NCBI GenBank assembly: GCA_013334925.1
Contig: JAAXWP010000009.1
Location: forward strand, 1 to 55,063
From: Chlorobiaceae bacterium
Lineage (GTDB): Bacteria; Bacteroidota; Chlorobiia; Chlorobiales; Chlorobiaceae
Direction: 5' to 3'
DNA: 55,063 nucleotides
Shown here: in pieces, positions 46,107 through 54,429 of the stretch
How positions within the stretch are numbered: the stretch's first letter is position 1
Layout of the letters: each line of letters begins with the position of its first letter
The notes under the pieces: generated by a model
Database searches by the model: none
Seen by the model: the letters and a program-made list of their open reading frames with translations, nothing else
Told to the model about the DNA's origin: nothing
Translations under genes and position numbers: made by a program

Positions 46107-47048
46107 ATGGATATATCTGTAGTCATTCCACTCTACAATAAAAGGGATTGCATCACACGGGCCATCAGATCCATCGAGCGTCAGACCTGGCAACCGAAGG
46201 AGATCGTCGTGGTGGATGACGGTTCGACCGATGATTCCGCAGCGATTGTCGCTTCACTGGGGATAGAGAAGCTGCGCCTTGTCCGGAAGAAGAACGGAGG
46301 TGTTTCGTCTGCCCGTAACACCGGTGTCCAGGAGGCCTGCAGTACATGGGTGGCTTTTCTCGATGCGGATGACGAGTGGATGCCGGAGTTTCTTTCGACC
46401 ATGAAACGGATGCATGAGCGGTTTCCGGATCGCGAGGTGTACGCTTCGGCCTACTACCTGGGAAATCACGCGGGTGACAAGAGAAAGATCGGGTTGCATG
46501 GCATTCCATTCAGTGAAGCCGAGGGAATCCTCGAGAACTATTTCGATGTGGCCGCCATGTCCGCCCCACCGCTCTGTTCATCGGTGGTTTGCATCCGGAG
46601 AGATGCGCTGATCGAGATCGGCGGATTTCCCCTGGATATCAAATCTGGGGAGGATCTGCTCACCTGGGCCCGTCTGGCATCCCGGAAACCACCGGCATAT
46701 TCTACGGAGCCGCTTGCGGTGTTCTGGCAGGAGAAGGCCCATACATATGATGACCGTCCCAACAGAGTACCCGAAACCGGTGACCCGGTCGGAAAGGCTT
46801 TGCTCGAGCTGAAAAAACGTACCGGCCACCGCATGAAGATGGACAACTACCTGTCGCACTGGCATAAAATGCGGGCGTCGATCTATCTGCGCCTCAACAT
46901 GAGACTGCCGGCACTGACCGAGTGTTTCAAGGGGATCTCCTATCGACCGGGTAATCTGCGTCTGTATGTATACCTGGTCATGTCGCTGTTGCCCGATCGG
47001 GTCGTCATGGCTCTGTTCAAACGACTTGCAGAGAAGGTGTCGGCATGA
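46107..47048 (+). CDS. GT2 glycosyltransferase
   Basis: 313 residues from ATG 46107 (MDISVVIPLYNKRDCITRA); starts at 46089 or 46080 would overlap the Wzy-like gene. IVVVDDGSTDDSAAIV, GGVSSARNTGVQ, and the DxD-type FLDADDEWMPEF are standard. KSGEDLLTWARLA is the downstream ED motif. Ends overlapping the next gene by four bases. Confidence 0.9.
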   Translation: MDISVVIPLYNKRDCITRAIRSIERQTWQPKEIVVVDDGSTDDSAAIVASLGIEKLRLVRKKNGGVSSARNTGVQEACSTWVAFLDADDEWMPEFLSTMKRMHERFPDREVYASAYYLGNHAGDKRKIGLHGIPFSEAEGILENYFDVAAMSAPPLCSSVVCIRRDALIEIGGFPLDIKSGEDLLTWARLASRKPPAYSTEPLAVFWQEKAHTYDDRPNRVPETGDPVGKALLELKKRTGHRMKMDNYLSHWHKMRASIYLRLNMRLPALTECFKGISYRPGNLRLYVYLVMSLLPDRVVMALFKRLAEKVSA

Positions 47049-48259
47049 TCAGAAAAGTAGCCATTGTCCATACGGATTTTCGCATATACTGGCCAGCGCG
47101 CCTGAAATCGCTCAGTGATTTTCTTGCAGAAAAGGGGGTGGTTCTGTCGGTGATCGAGATATCCGGAAAAGGTTCGCCCTATGATTTCGCCGGTTCCTCC
47201 ACCCAGGGCAATGAGCGCTGGAGCTGTCTGTTCCAGGATCTGGAGATGGAGAATATCTCGTCGGAAGCGGCTGTCGAAGCGGTTATGTCGAGGCTTGACG
47301 AGATTCAGCCCGATGTGGTTATCGCCGGAGCTATAGCGTTCCCTTCAGGAGCGGCGGCGGCAAGATGGGGGGTGAAGCGACGCAAACCCGTGGTTCTGTT
47401 CGATGACGCCAGGCTCGAGGATGTTCCCAGGTCTCCAGTGGTGAACTGGGTCAAGAAATCGATTTATCGTACCGTCAGGGCGATGGTAATTCCGGCGCCT
47501 TCTCACGATGAGACGTACAGATTCTATGGCTTTTCGCAGGATCAGCTCCATTATGGAGTCAACTGCATCGATAATCGGGCATTCAGCAGGAGCACAGCTC
47601 CAACCTCACCAGAAGTGCCTGAAAGTGTCGTTGCAGGACGTTTTTTCCTGGCGGTCGGTCGGCAGATCGAGAAAAAGAACTGGTTGTCACTTCTGCGCGC
47701 CTTCAGACAGGTCGCCGGTAGGCCGGAACTTCAGGGCTGGACTCTGGTTTTCATAGGCGATGGTCCCGACCATGCGAAACTGAAAACCGAGGCTGGTGAT
47801 CTCGACGGGAACCGGGTTGTGTTCCTTCCATTCATGAACCAGGAGGCTCTTCGTGGCTATTATGCTGCAGCGGGAGCTCTGGTTCTACCCAGTCTTCACG
47901 GTGAGACCTGGGGGCTGGTGGTCAATGAGGCCATGGCAGCAGGTCTTCCGGTGCTGGTCAGTGAAAAGTGCGGTTCATCCCGGACCCTGGTCAGGGATGG
48001 GGAAAATGGATTCGTGTTCAACCCTGACGATCAGGGGGAGATCGGGGATTCGATCGCAAAGTTTGCCGGGCTTTCTCCGGAAAAGAGAGCCGGGATGGGA
48101 TCAGCTTCCGAAAAAATCATCGCTGACTGGGGGCTTGAGCGATTCTGCAGCGGGATGTGGAACGCCTGCCTGTTTGCGGATGCTCACCGTAACCGGCGAG
48201 GAAGCATTGCAGGAAGGGTGATCGTCAGATACTGGAACGGCCGTTACCGGCCAACCTGA
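47045..48259 (+). CDS. GT4 glycosyltransferase
   Basis: 404 residues. N lobe begins VAIVHTDFRIYWPARLKSL. The C lobe has FFLAVGRQIEKKNWLSLLRAF, VFIGDGPDHAKLK and the E-x7-E region GETWGLVVNEAMAAGLPVLVSEKCG. The N-terminal lobe is divergent from the other GT4 enzymes here. Start overlaps the GT2 stop (ATGA). Confidence 0.9.
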   Translation: MIRKVAIVHTDFRIYWPARLKSLSDFLAEKGVVLSVIEISGKGSPYDFAGSSTQGNERWSCLFQDLEMENISSEAAVEAVMSRLDEIQPDVVIAGAIAFPSGAAAARWGVKRRKPVVLFDDARLEDVPRSPVVNWVKKSIYRTVRAMVIPAPSHDETYRFYGFSQDQLHYGVNCIDNRAFSRSTAPTSPEVPESVVAGRFFLAVGRQIEKKNWLSLLRAFRQVAGRPELQGWTLVFIGDGPDHAKLKTEAGDLDGNRVVFLPFMNQEALRGYYAAAGALVLPSLHGETWGLVVNEAMAAGLPVLVSEKCGSSRTLVRDGENGFVFNPDDQGEIGDSIAKFAGLSPEKRAGMGSASEKIIADWGLERFCSGMWNACLFADAHRNRRGSIAGRVIVRYWNGRYRPT

Positions 48260-48316
48260 TCTCATTACTGTATCACCGGTGAGTTGAAGGGTGTTGCAAT
48301 TTTAAACAGTGCTCAT

Positions 48317-49510
48317 TTGAAAGTCTTGCTCATACATAACCATTACGGCGGCCATTCCGGCGAAACGTCCGTGATGGAAAAGCATCAGGCACTGCTCGAA
48401 CAGCATGGCCACAGGGTTCGGTGTTACACCAGAAGCAGTGCGGAACTGAAAAAGATGAAGTTCGGTGCCGGGTTGGCCTTTTTTACGGCGCTCTACAACC
48501 CGGGCTCAATCCGGCAGGTCAAACAGGTGCTCCATGAGTTCAAGCCCGATCTGGTGCACATTCACAATCTCTATCCGCTGATCTCTCCTGCGGCGCTTTC
48601 CTGCATTCACGATGCCGGAATCCCGATCGTCATGACGGTGCACAACTATCGTCTCGTCTGTCCGAACGGACTGTTTTACAACCGGAGCGGCATCTGTGAA
48701 CGATGTGCCGGAGGGCGGGAGTGGAATTGTGCGTTGCAGAACTGCGAAGAGTCGCTGCCGAAGAGTATCGGATATGCGCTGCGTAATGGCTGGGCGAGAG
48801 TTGCCGGTCAGTACACGGAGAATGTGGACGCGTTTCTCTGCCTGACCGCGTTTCAGCGGGACAAGCTGGTTGCCAGTGGATTTCCGGCGCAGAAGTGTCA
48901 TATCATTCCGAATTTCACCGATATCGAAGAGGCAGGTGCTCCTGATGATGCGGATTCCGGTGAACGTAACGGTTTTCTGTTCATCGGAAGACTCAATCGG
49001 CAGAAAGGGATCGACATTATCGTCGAGACGGCGAGGCGGTGTCCTGAACTTTCGTTCAGACTTGCCGGATCGGTGGATACCTCGTTCATCGATACCGGAT
49101 CGTTTCCGAAGAACGTTACCTGGCTTGGCGTCGTAGGCGAGGACGAGAAACGGCGTGAATTACTGAAATCCAGAGCCCTCGTATTTGCCAGCCGCTCTTA
49201 CGAAGGATTTCCCATGGTATTTCTCGAGGCGATGCAGCGAAACCTGCCGGTAGTCGCACCACGACTTGCAGGATATCCCGAGATTGTCAGAGAGGGGGAG
49301 AATGGATGGCTGTTCAGACCTGAAGATCCTGATGATCTTGCGAAAACGCTCAGAGCGATTTCGGCCAACCCTGCCGAGTCAGAGGCTTTCGGAGCCCGGG
49401 GACGGGAAATTCTGGCCCAGGATTACAGTTGCGGTGTCTGGTACCGGGATTACATGCAGGTGGTGACATCGCTGATTGCAGCAAAACAGAACAAAGGTGG
49501 ATTAAAATGA
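48317..49510 (+). CDS. GT4 glycosyltransferase
   Basis: 397 residues if TTG 48317 is used, giving LKVLLIHNHYGGHSGETSVMEKH, a standard GT4 N-terminus; TTG 48284 is the alternative. A cysteine-rich stretch CPNGLFYNRSGICERCAGGREWNC (about 115-140) is a feature of one GT4 subgroup. The donor lobe has FLFIGRLNRQKGIDIIVETA and EGFPMVFLEAMQRNLPVVAP. Confidence 0.9.
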   Translation: MKVLLIHNHYGGHSGETSVMEKHQALLEQHGHRVRCYTRSSAELKKMKFGAGLAFFTALYNPGSIRQVKQVLHEFKPDLVHIHNLYPLISPAALSCIHDAGIPIVMTVHNYRLVCPNGLFYNRSGICERCAGGREWNCALQNCEESLPKSIGYALRNGWARVAGQYTENVDAFLCLTAFQRDKLVASGFPAQKCHIIPNFTDIEEAGAPDDADSGERNGFLFIGRLNRQKGIDIIVETARRCPELSFRLAGSVDTSFIDTGSFPKNVTWLGVVGEDEKRRELLKSRALVFASRSYEGFPMVFLEAMQRNLPVVAPRLAGYPEIVREGENGWLFRPEDPDDLAKTLRAISANPAESEAFGARGREILAQDYSCGVWYRDYMQVVTSLIAAKQNKGGLK

Positions 49511-49556
49511 GACAGGAATTGAAGATATCCTGGCAAAGCTCCGCCGGATGCAATAA

Positions 49557-50330
49557 ATGGAGATCATGAACAGCAGATTTTTCATAGGTAAGATAGGTAT
49601 CAGCAGAGTGACCATTGCCGATGTGCTCAGAACTTTTGAAGAGTCGGCACGTTCAGGGCGATACGGATATATTTGCGTCACGAACACGAGAACGGCGCAT
49701 CTGGCAAACCGGGAGGCCGCGTATGCCAGCATCCAGAACAGCTCACTCCTGACCGTTCCTGATGGAACCCCACTGGTGTGGATCGCGCACAACCTCGGTC
49801 TCGGGGAGGTCGGAAAGGTATCAGGCAAGGATCTGATGGATGCGGTTTTCTCGGAATCGGTCAGAAAGGGCCATTCCCACTACTTTTTTGGCAGCACGCC
49901 GGAAACCATCGGCAAACTGGTGGAGAACATCTCCAGCCGTTATCCCGGCATAGAGATCAAAGGCGCGGTCTCTCCACCTTTCCAGCCGCTTGAGAATTTC
50001 GATATCGACGGTCTCGCCGCCGAGCTGAACCGCCTCCAGCCTACATTTTTCTGGTGTGGTCTCGGAGCGCCCAAGCAGGAGCGGTTGATCGCCCTGCTGC
50101 AACCCAAGCTCAAGGCGACCTTCTGTCTCGGTGTCGGCCTCGCGTTCGAGTATCTGGCAGGAACGGTAAACCGAGCGCCGCTCTGGATGCGAAACGCCGG
50201 CCTGGAATGGGTGTACAGATGGGCCCAGCAGCCGAGAAACATTCGCAGGGCCATCGTTCCCTTCTCCTGGGTACTGCGCATGCTGGTATTGTCGAAGTTC
50301 AGACGTGATTTAAAAGCCCGTACGGTATGA
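49557..50330 (+). CDS. WecG/TagA/CpsF-family (GT26) glycosyltransferase
   Basis: 257 residues from ATG 49557; ATG 49566 (MNSRFFIGK) has a closer GGAG. Family landmarks are ICVTNTRTAHLANR, VPDGTPLVWIAHNLG, YFFGSTPETIGKL and WCGLGAPKQE, with the C-terminal GVGLAFEYLAGTVNRAP and WRWAQ-like YRWAQQPRN. These enzymes add the second sugar (for example ManNAc or ManNAcA) to a lipid-linked GlcNAc, which fits the WecA-type initiator at the start of the locus. Overlaps the ATP-grasp gene (ATGA). Confidence 0.93.
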   Translation: MEIMNSRFFIGKIGISRVTIADVLRTFEESARSGRYGYICVTNTRTAHLANREAAYASIQNSSLLTVPDGTPLVWIAHNLGLGEVGKVSGKDLMDAVFSESVRKGHSHYFFGSTPETIGKLVENISSRYPGIEIKGAVSPPFQPLENFDIDGLAAELNRLQPTFFWCGLGAPKQERLIALLQPKLKATFCLGVGLAFEYLAGTVNRAPLWMRNAGLEWVYRWAQQPRNIRRAIVPFSWVLRMLVLSKFRRDLKARTV

Positions 50331-51496
50331 CACGCATTCTCCTTCTTGCCGGTCACACCATTCAGGCGCTTCCGGTGCTGGAATCCCTGAAATCTTCGGG
50401 GCATACCGTTATGGTCGAGTGCGAAACGAAGGACTCCTACGGATACTACAGCAGGTATCCTGACAGGAAGATTCTTAAACCGTCGTGTGGCTACGATTCA
50501 CCGGAGTATCTGGATTTTGTCGTCAGGTGCATACAGGAGAATCGGATCGAGGTCATCATCCCGTTGTTCGATCTCTCTGCGGAGTTCGTCAGCCGGAACC
50601 GTGAACAGCTGCTCAGGCATACCCGTCTGGTCATGCCGCCGTACGAGGTGTTTCTGGAGGGGTACAGCAAAGATCGCCTGATGGATCTCTGCCGGCGTCA
50701 CGGTTTTGCTCATCCGAAAACCATGCCGGTCACCATGCGGAATCTGGCGGAAGCGGCAGCCTATACCGGGTTTCCGGCACTGATAAAACCGGATATCACG
50801 ACGGGAGGGCGTGGCATGACTCTTGTCAGGAGCACAGCTGAGATCGAAGCGGCATTGCCCGGTATTATCGGTGAGTACGGGAGCTGCACGCTTCAGGAGT
50901 TCATTCCTCCAGGTGGCAGGCAGTTCAAAGCCCACCATTTCAGGACCGCTGCAGGAAAGCTTTACGGCTCGGCTGTCGTGGAGAAACTGAGATACTACCC
51001 GGAATCTGGCGGAAGCAGTTGCTGCAACCGGACGATCGACGCGCCGGAACTGGCGAAAACGACCGGCGAGGTGCTTCATGCGCTTGGTTGGGAAGGATTT
51101 GCCGATTTCGATCTGATCGAAGATCCCAGGGATGGAAGCATCAGGATCATGGAGATCAATCCACGTTTCCCGGCAAGTGTCAAATCAGCGTTCAAGGCCG
51201 GTGTCGATTATGCGACTCTGTATGTCAATTATTGTCTCGGCAGGCCATTGCAGGAGTACATCTGCCGGAGCGGTGTATACCTGAGATACATGGCGTTCGA
51301 TATTCTCTGGTTCCTGAAAAGCAGGAATCGGTTTAAGGCAAAACCATCCTGGTTCAGGTTTTTCGGGCGAAATGTCTTCTATCAGGATGGCGGCCTCATG
51401 GACCCTTTGCCAGCGCTGTTCGGCTCATGGTCCGGTATCCGCAAACTCATGGATCGGGACTTGCGGAAAGCGAAGTCCGGAGTGCGGTTGAATTGA
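50327..51496 (+). CDS. ATP-grasp ligase-like protein
   Basis: 389 residues. N-terminal Rossmann-like part (RILLLAGHTIQALPVLESL), then the ATP-grasp core: PALIKPDITTGGRGMTLV, CTLQEFIPPGG, and the metal ligands in GWEGFADFDLIED and IRIMEINPRFPASV. ATP-grasp enzymes form amide or thioester bonds through an acyl-phosphate. Similar proteins in surface-polysaccharide clusters are thought to add amino acids or other amines to sugar acids; that role is inference. It is coupled to the WecG-like gene. Confidence 0.85.
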   Translation: MTRILLLAGHTIQALPVLESLKSSGHTVMVECETKDSYGYYSRYPDRKILKPSCGYDSPEYLDFVVRCIQENRIEVIIPLFDLSAEFVSRNREQLLRHTRLVMPPYEVFLEGYSKDRLMDLCRRHGFAHPKTMPVTMRNLAEAAAYTGFPALIKPDITTGGRGMTLVRSTAEIEAALPGIIGEYGSCTLQEFIPPGGRQFKAHHFRTAAGKLYGSAVVEKLRYYPESGGSSCCNRTIDAPELAKTTGEVLHALGWEGFADFDLIEDPRDGSIRIMEINPRFPASVKSAFKAGVDYATLYVNYCLGRPLQEYICRSGVYLRYMAFDILWFLKSRNRFKAKPSWFRFFGRNVFYQDGGLMDPLPALFGSWSGIRKLMDRDLRKAKSGVRLN

Positions 51497-51524
51497 AATA
51501 TCACGGCTGGCAACAAAGCAACAC

Positions 51525-52376
51525 ATGAATATACTGACGTTCGATATCGAGGAGTGGTTTCATCTTCTGGACAACGATTCCACGAAAACGGCCGCCGAGT
51601 GGTCGTCGTTCGAGAGCCGTATTCACCGGAATATGGAGCTTATTACCACGTTGCTCCAGAAGCATGGTCAGAGCGCCACATTTTTCTGCCTGGGATGGGT
51701 CGCCCGGAAATATCCCGAGGTGATCCGGAGTCTGGTACAGGCTGGTTACGAAATCGGTTCACATGGGTGCATGCACCAGCTGGTCTACGAGCAGCGTCCG
51801 GAAGAGTTTCGGAATGACCTCGAACAGTCGATCAGGGTGCTCGAAGATATCTCGGGCACCAAAGTCCGGTATTATCGTGCGCCAGGTTTTTCGATCAGGC
51901 AGGACAATATCTGGGCGTTTGAAATTCTTTCCGAATGTGGCATAGAAATTGATTGTTCAATATTTCCGGCTCCCAGGGCTCATGGAGGGTTTCCAGCTTA
52001 TGGCGTTCCTGCACCTTCGATCGTCAGTTATCGTGGACACCAGCTCAAAGAGTTGCCGATGAGTTTTGCATCCATTGCCGGCAGGCAGATGGTCTTTTCC
52101 GGAGGAGGCTATTTCAGGCTGGCTCCATATGCGTTGATCAGGAGGTGGACGGCCGGTTCGGAATATATGATGACCTATCTGCATCCCAGGGATTTCGACG
52201 CAGGCCAGCCAGTCATCAGTGGGCTGTCCGCTCTGAGAACCTTCAAGTCATACGTCGGGCTTGCCGGAGCGCAGGCAAAACTCGAACGCTGGATCAGCGA
52301 TTTCCGGTTCGTCGATATCCGGACAGCGGAGAAGCTTATCGACTGGGCGTCGGTGCCGGTGGTGAAGCTCGACTGA
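51525..52376 (+). CDS. Polysaccharide deacetylase, exosortase-system (XrtA/PEP-CTERM) type
   Basis: 283 residues, NodB homology fold: TFDIEEWFHLLD (catalytic acid region, D7), SATFFCLGWVARKYPEVI, and the His pair in GSHGCMHQLVYEQRPEEF (H80, H84), with YRAPGFSIRQDNIWAFEIL. The C-terminal HPRDFDAGQP...TFKSYVGLAGAQAKLERWISDFRF matches the DUF3473-like tail of deacetylases that accompany PEP-CTERM/exosortase EPS loci. It would remove acetyl groups from GlcNAc-type residues. No exosortase is in the window. Confidence 0.88.
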   Translation: MNILTFDIEEWFHLLDNDSTKTAAEWSSFESRIHRNMELITTLLQKHGQSATFFCLGWVARKYPEVIRSLVQAGYEIGSHGCMHQLVYEQRPEEFRNDLEQSIRVLEDISGTKVRYYRAPGFSIRQDNIWAFEILSECGIEIDCSIFPAPRAHGGFPAYGVPAPSIVSYRGHQLKELPMSFASIAGRQMVFSGGGYFRLAPYALIRRWTAGSEYMMTYLHPRDFDAGQPVISGLSALRTFKSYVGLAGAQAKLERWISDFRFVDIRTAEKLIDWASVPVVKLD

Positions 52377-52498
52377 TGCGGTTATCCGGCTGATTTTTTA
52401 TGGTTTTTTTATCCCCCCCCAATTTGTTCTTGTTCGAAAATACGTGCGGCCCTGGGGCCGATGCGGGCTGTAACTGATGTAAACATACAGAATTACTT

Positions 52499-53215
52499 AT
52501 GAAAGCTGTTATTCTTGCCGGGGGGCTGGGATTGCGTCTGAAACCCTTCACCCAGATTATTCCCAAACCGCTGCTGCCGATTGGGGAAAAGTCCATGTTG
52601 CAGATCCAGATCGAGCGTCTCGCTCAATTCGGGTTCAAGGAGATATTCCTGGCAACCAACTATAAATCTGAGTACATCGAACGTTTTTTCGGCGATGGAT
52701 CGGAATTCGGGGTCAAGCTGACCATCAGCAGGGAAGAGAAGCCGCTCGGTACGGCAGGTCCGCTCTATCTGCTCAGGGAGCAGCTCGACACTCCATTCGT
52801 GGTCATGAACGGTGATATTCTCAGTCTGATCGATTTCGGTAATCTGTACGATTTTGCCATGTCGCAGGACTCACTGCTGACGCTGTCGATCAAAAAAGAG
52901 ATCACCCCGTTCGATTTCGGAAATATCTTCTTTGACGGAAACCGTGTGACCGGTATCGAGGAGAAACCCGACATCATCATGTACATCCTGGCCGGGATCT
53001 ATGTGATGAAACCTGAAATCTTCAAGTACTTCCCCGAGAACGAGTTTTTCGGCATGGATATGCTCATAAAAGCCATGCTCGAAAAGGGTGATCTCGTTTC
53101 CAAATACGACCTGAAGGACTACTGGCTCGATATCGGGCGGATCGATGATTATTACACCGCCCAGAGCGAGTACAACAACCACTTCAAGGCTTCGATGCAG
53201 GAGCGTGCCGATTGA
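52499..53215 (+). CDS. Sugar-phosphate nucleotidyltransferase
   Basis: 238 residues. MKAVILAGGLGLRLKPFT with PKPLLPIG forms the nucleotide-binding loop, and FVVMNGDIL carries the metal Asp. It makes an NDP-sugar from a sugar 1-phosphate; the close GTP/CTP/TTP choice cannot be read by eye. The last stop overlaps the next gene start (TTGA). Upstream, 122 bases without a gene contain T6, T7 and C8 tracts (52394-52420). Confidence 0.9.
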   Translation: MKAVILAGGLGLRLKPFTQIIPKPLLPIGEKSMLQIQIERLAQFGFKEIFLATNYKSEYIERFFGDGSEFGVKLTISREEKPLGTAGPLYLLREQLDTPFVVMNGDILSLIDFGNLYDFAMSQDSLLTLSIKKEITPFDFGNIFFDGNRVTGIEEKPDIIMYILAGIYVMKPEIFKYFPENEFFGMDMLIKAMLEKGDLVSKYDLKDYWLDIGRIDDYYTAQSEYNNHFKASMQERAD

Positions 53216-54411
53216 AGCACAGGATAGGCATTGTCGGTGCAGGAATTCTGGGGCTTGCTTTAGCCTGGAGACTGCAGGAGCGATTTCCTGAAGCCGTGGT
53301 CACCGTTTTCGAAAAAGAGAAGGGGCCCGGGCAGCACCAGAGTGGAAACAACAGCGGTGTGCTGCATTGCGGCCTCTACTATCAGCCCGGTTCCCTGAAA
53401 GCCAGGCTGGCTGTCGAGGGAATCCGCTCGATGATCGCGTTCTGCCGACAGCATGACATCCCTCACGAGGTCTGTGGTAAGGTGGTCGTCGCTTCCGACG
53501 ATCGGGAAAGAGGCTTTCTCGAAGATCTGGCCGGCAGGGGAGCCGCCAACGGCCTGCAAGGGTTGACCTATCTCGACAGTTCAGCACTACGTCGACGTGA
53601 ACCACATGTCAGGGCGGCAGCCGCACTGCTGGTTCCGGAAGAGGGGATTGTCGATTACCGCGCGGTCATGGAGACCCTGGTGTCGCTCATCAGGAATCGA
53701 GGCGGCGAAGTCCTCTACAACAGCAGGGTGGCTGGCGTCTCCTCCACGAAGTCCGGGGAAACGGTGCTGCGTACCGGATCGGGTAAGGAGTTTACGCTCG
53801 ATCTCCTGGTGTGTTGTGCCGGTCTGCAGTCGGACCGTCTCTATCGGCAATGTACCGGCCTGAAACCGCCGTTGAAGATCATCCCTTTCCGGGGCGAGTA
53901 TCGCATGCTCCGTCCTGAAGCCGAAGCGATGGTCAATCACCTGGTCTATCCGGTTCCCGATCCGCTCTATCCCTTTCTTGGCGTGCATTTCACCCGTCTG
54001 GTCCATGGCGGTCGTGAAATCGGTCCCAACGCGGTGCTCGCTCTCAAGCGTGAAGGCTATACCAAAAGCTCCTTCTCGTTGCCGGACACGATAGACTCCT
54101 TGACCTATACCGGATTTCGCCGCTTCATCTCGAAGAACCTGCGTTTCACGGCCGCAGAGGTCGCCAGTTCACTTTCCGGCAAGGCATTTCTCGGCAAGGC
54201 GAGAAAGATGATTCCTGAACTCACCCTCGATCAGCTGGTGCCGGGAACGGCAGGTGTCAGGGCTCAGGCTCTTGCCACCGATGGCACGCTGGTTATGGAT
54301 TTCAGGATTCTGCGGCACGACCGTCAGATCCATGTGCTCAATGCCCCCTCCCCTGGAGCGACGGCCTCACTGGCCATCGCCTCCCATATCGTCGATGAAT
54401 ACATCAATTAA
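53212..54411 (+). CDS. LhgO-like FAD-dependent L-2-hydroxyglutarate oxidase family protein
   Basis: 399 residues from TTG 53212. FAD-binding GIVGAGILGLALAWRL with E34 in VTVFEKEKG, then HQSGNNSGVLHCGLYYQPGSLKA, the family signature, and LLVCCAGLQSDRL. The C-terminal GVRAQALATDGTLVMDF fits LhgO. In E. coli LhgO oxidises L-2-hydroxyglutarate, but here the gene is translationally coupled to a sugar nucleotidyltransferase and followed by an epimerase, so a sugar-acid or 2-hydroxy-acid role in nucleotide-sugar metabolism is also possible. Confidence 0.85.
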   Translation: MKHRIGIVGAGILGLALAWRLQERFPEAVVTVFEKEKGPGQHQSGNNSGVLHCGLYYQPGSLKARLAVEGIRSMIAFCRQHDIPHEVCGKVVVASDDRERGFLEDLAGRGAANGLQGLTYLDSSALRRREPHVRAAAALLVPEEGIVDYRAVMETLVSLIRNRGGEVLYNSRVAGVSSTKSGETVLRTGSGKEFTLDLLVCCAGLQSDRLYRQCTGLKPPLKIIPFRGEYRMLRPEAEAMVNHLVYPVPDPLYPFLGVHFTRLVHGGREIGPNAVLALKREGYTKSSFSLPDTIDSLTYTGFRRFISKNLRFTAAEVASSLSGKAFLGKARKMIPELTLDQLVPGTAGVRAQALATDGTLVMDFRILRHDRQIHVLNAPSPGATASLAIASHIVDEYIN

Positions 54412-54429
54412 ACCGAAAAAAAGAATCAC

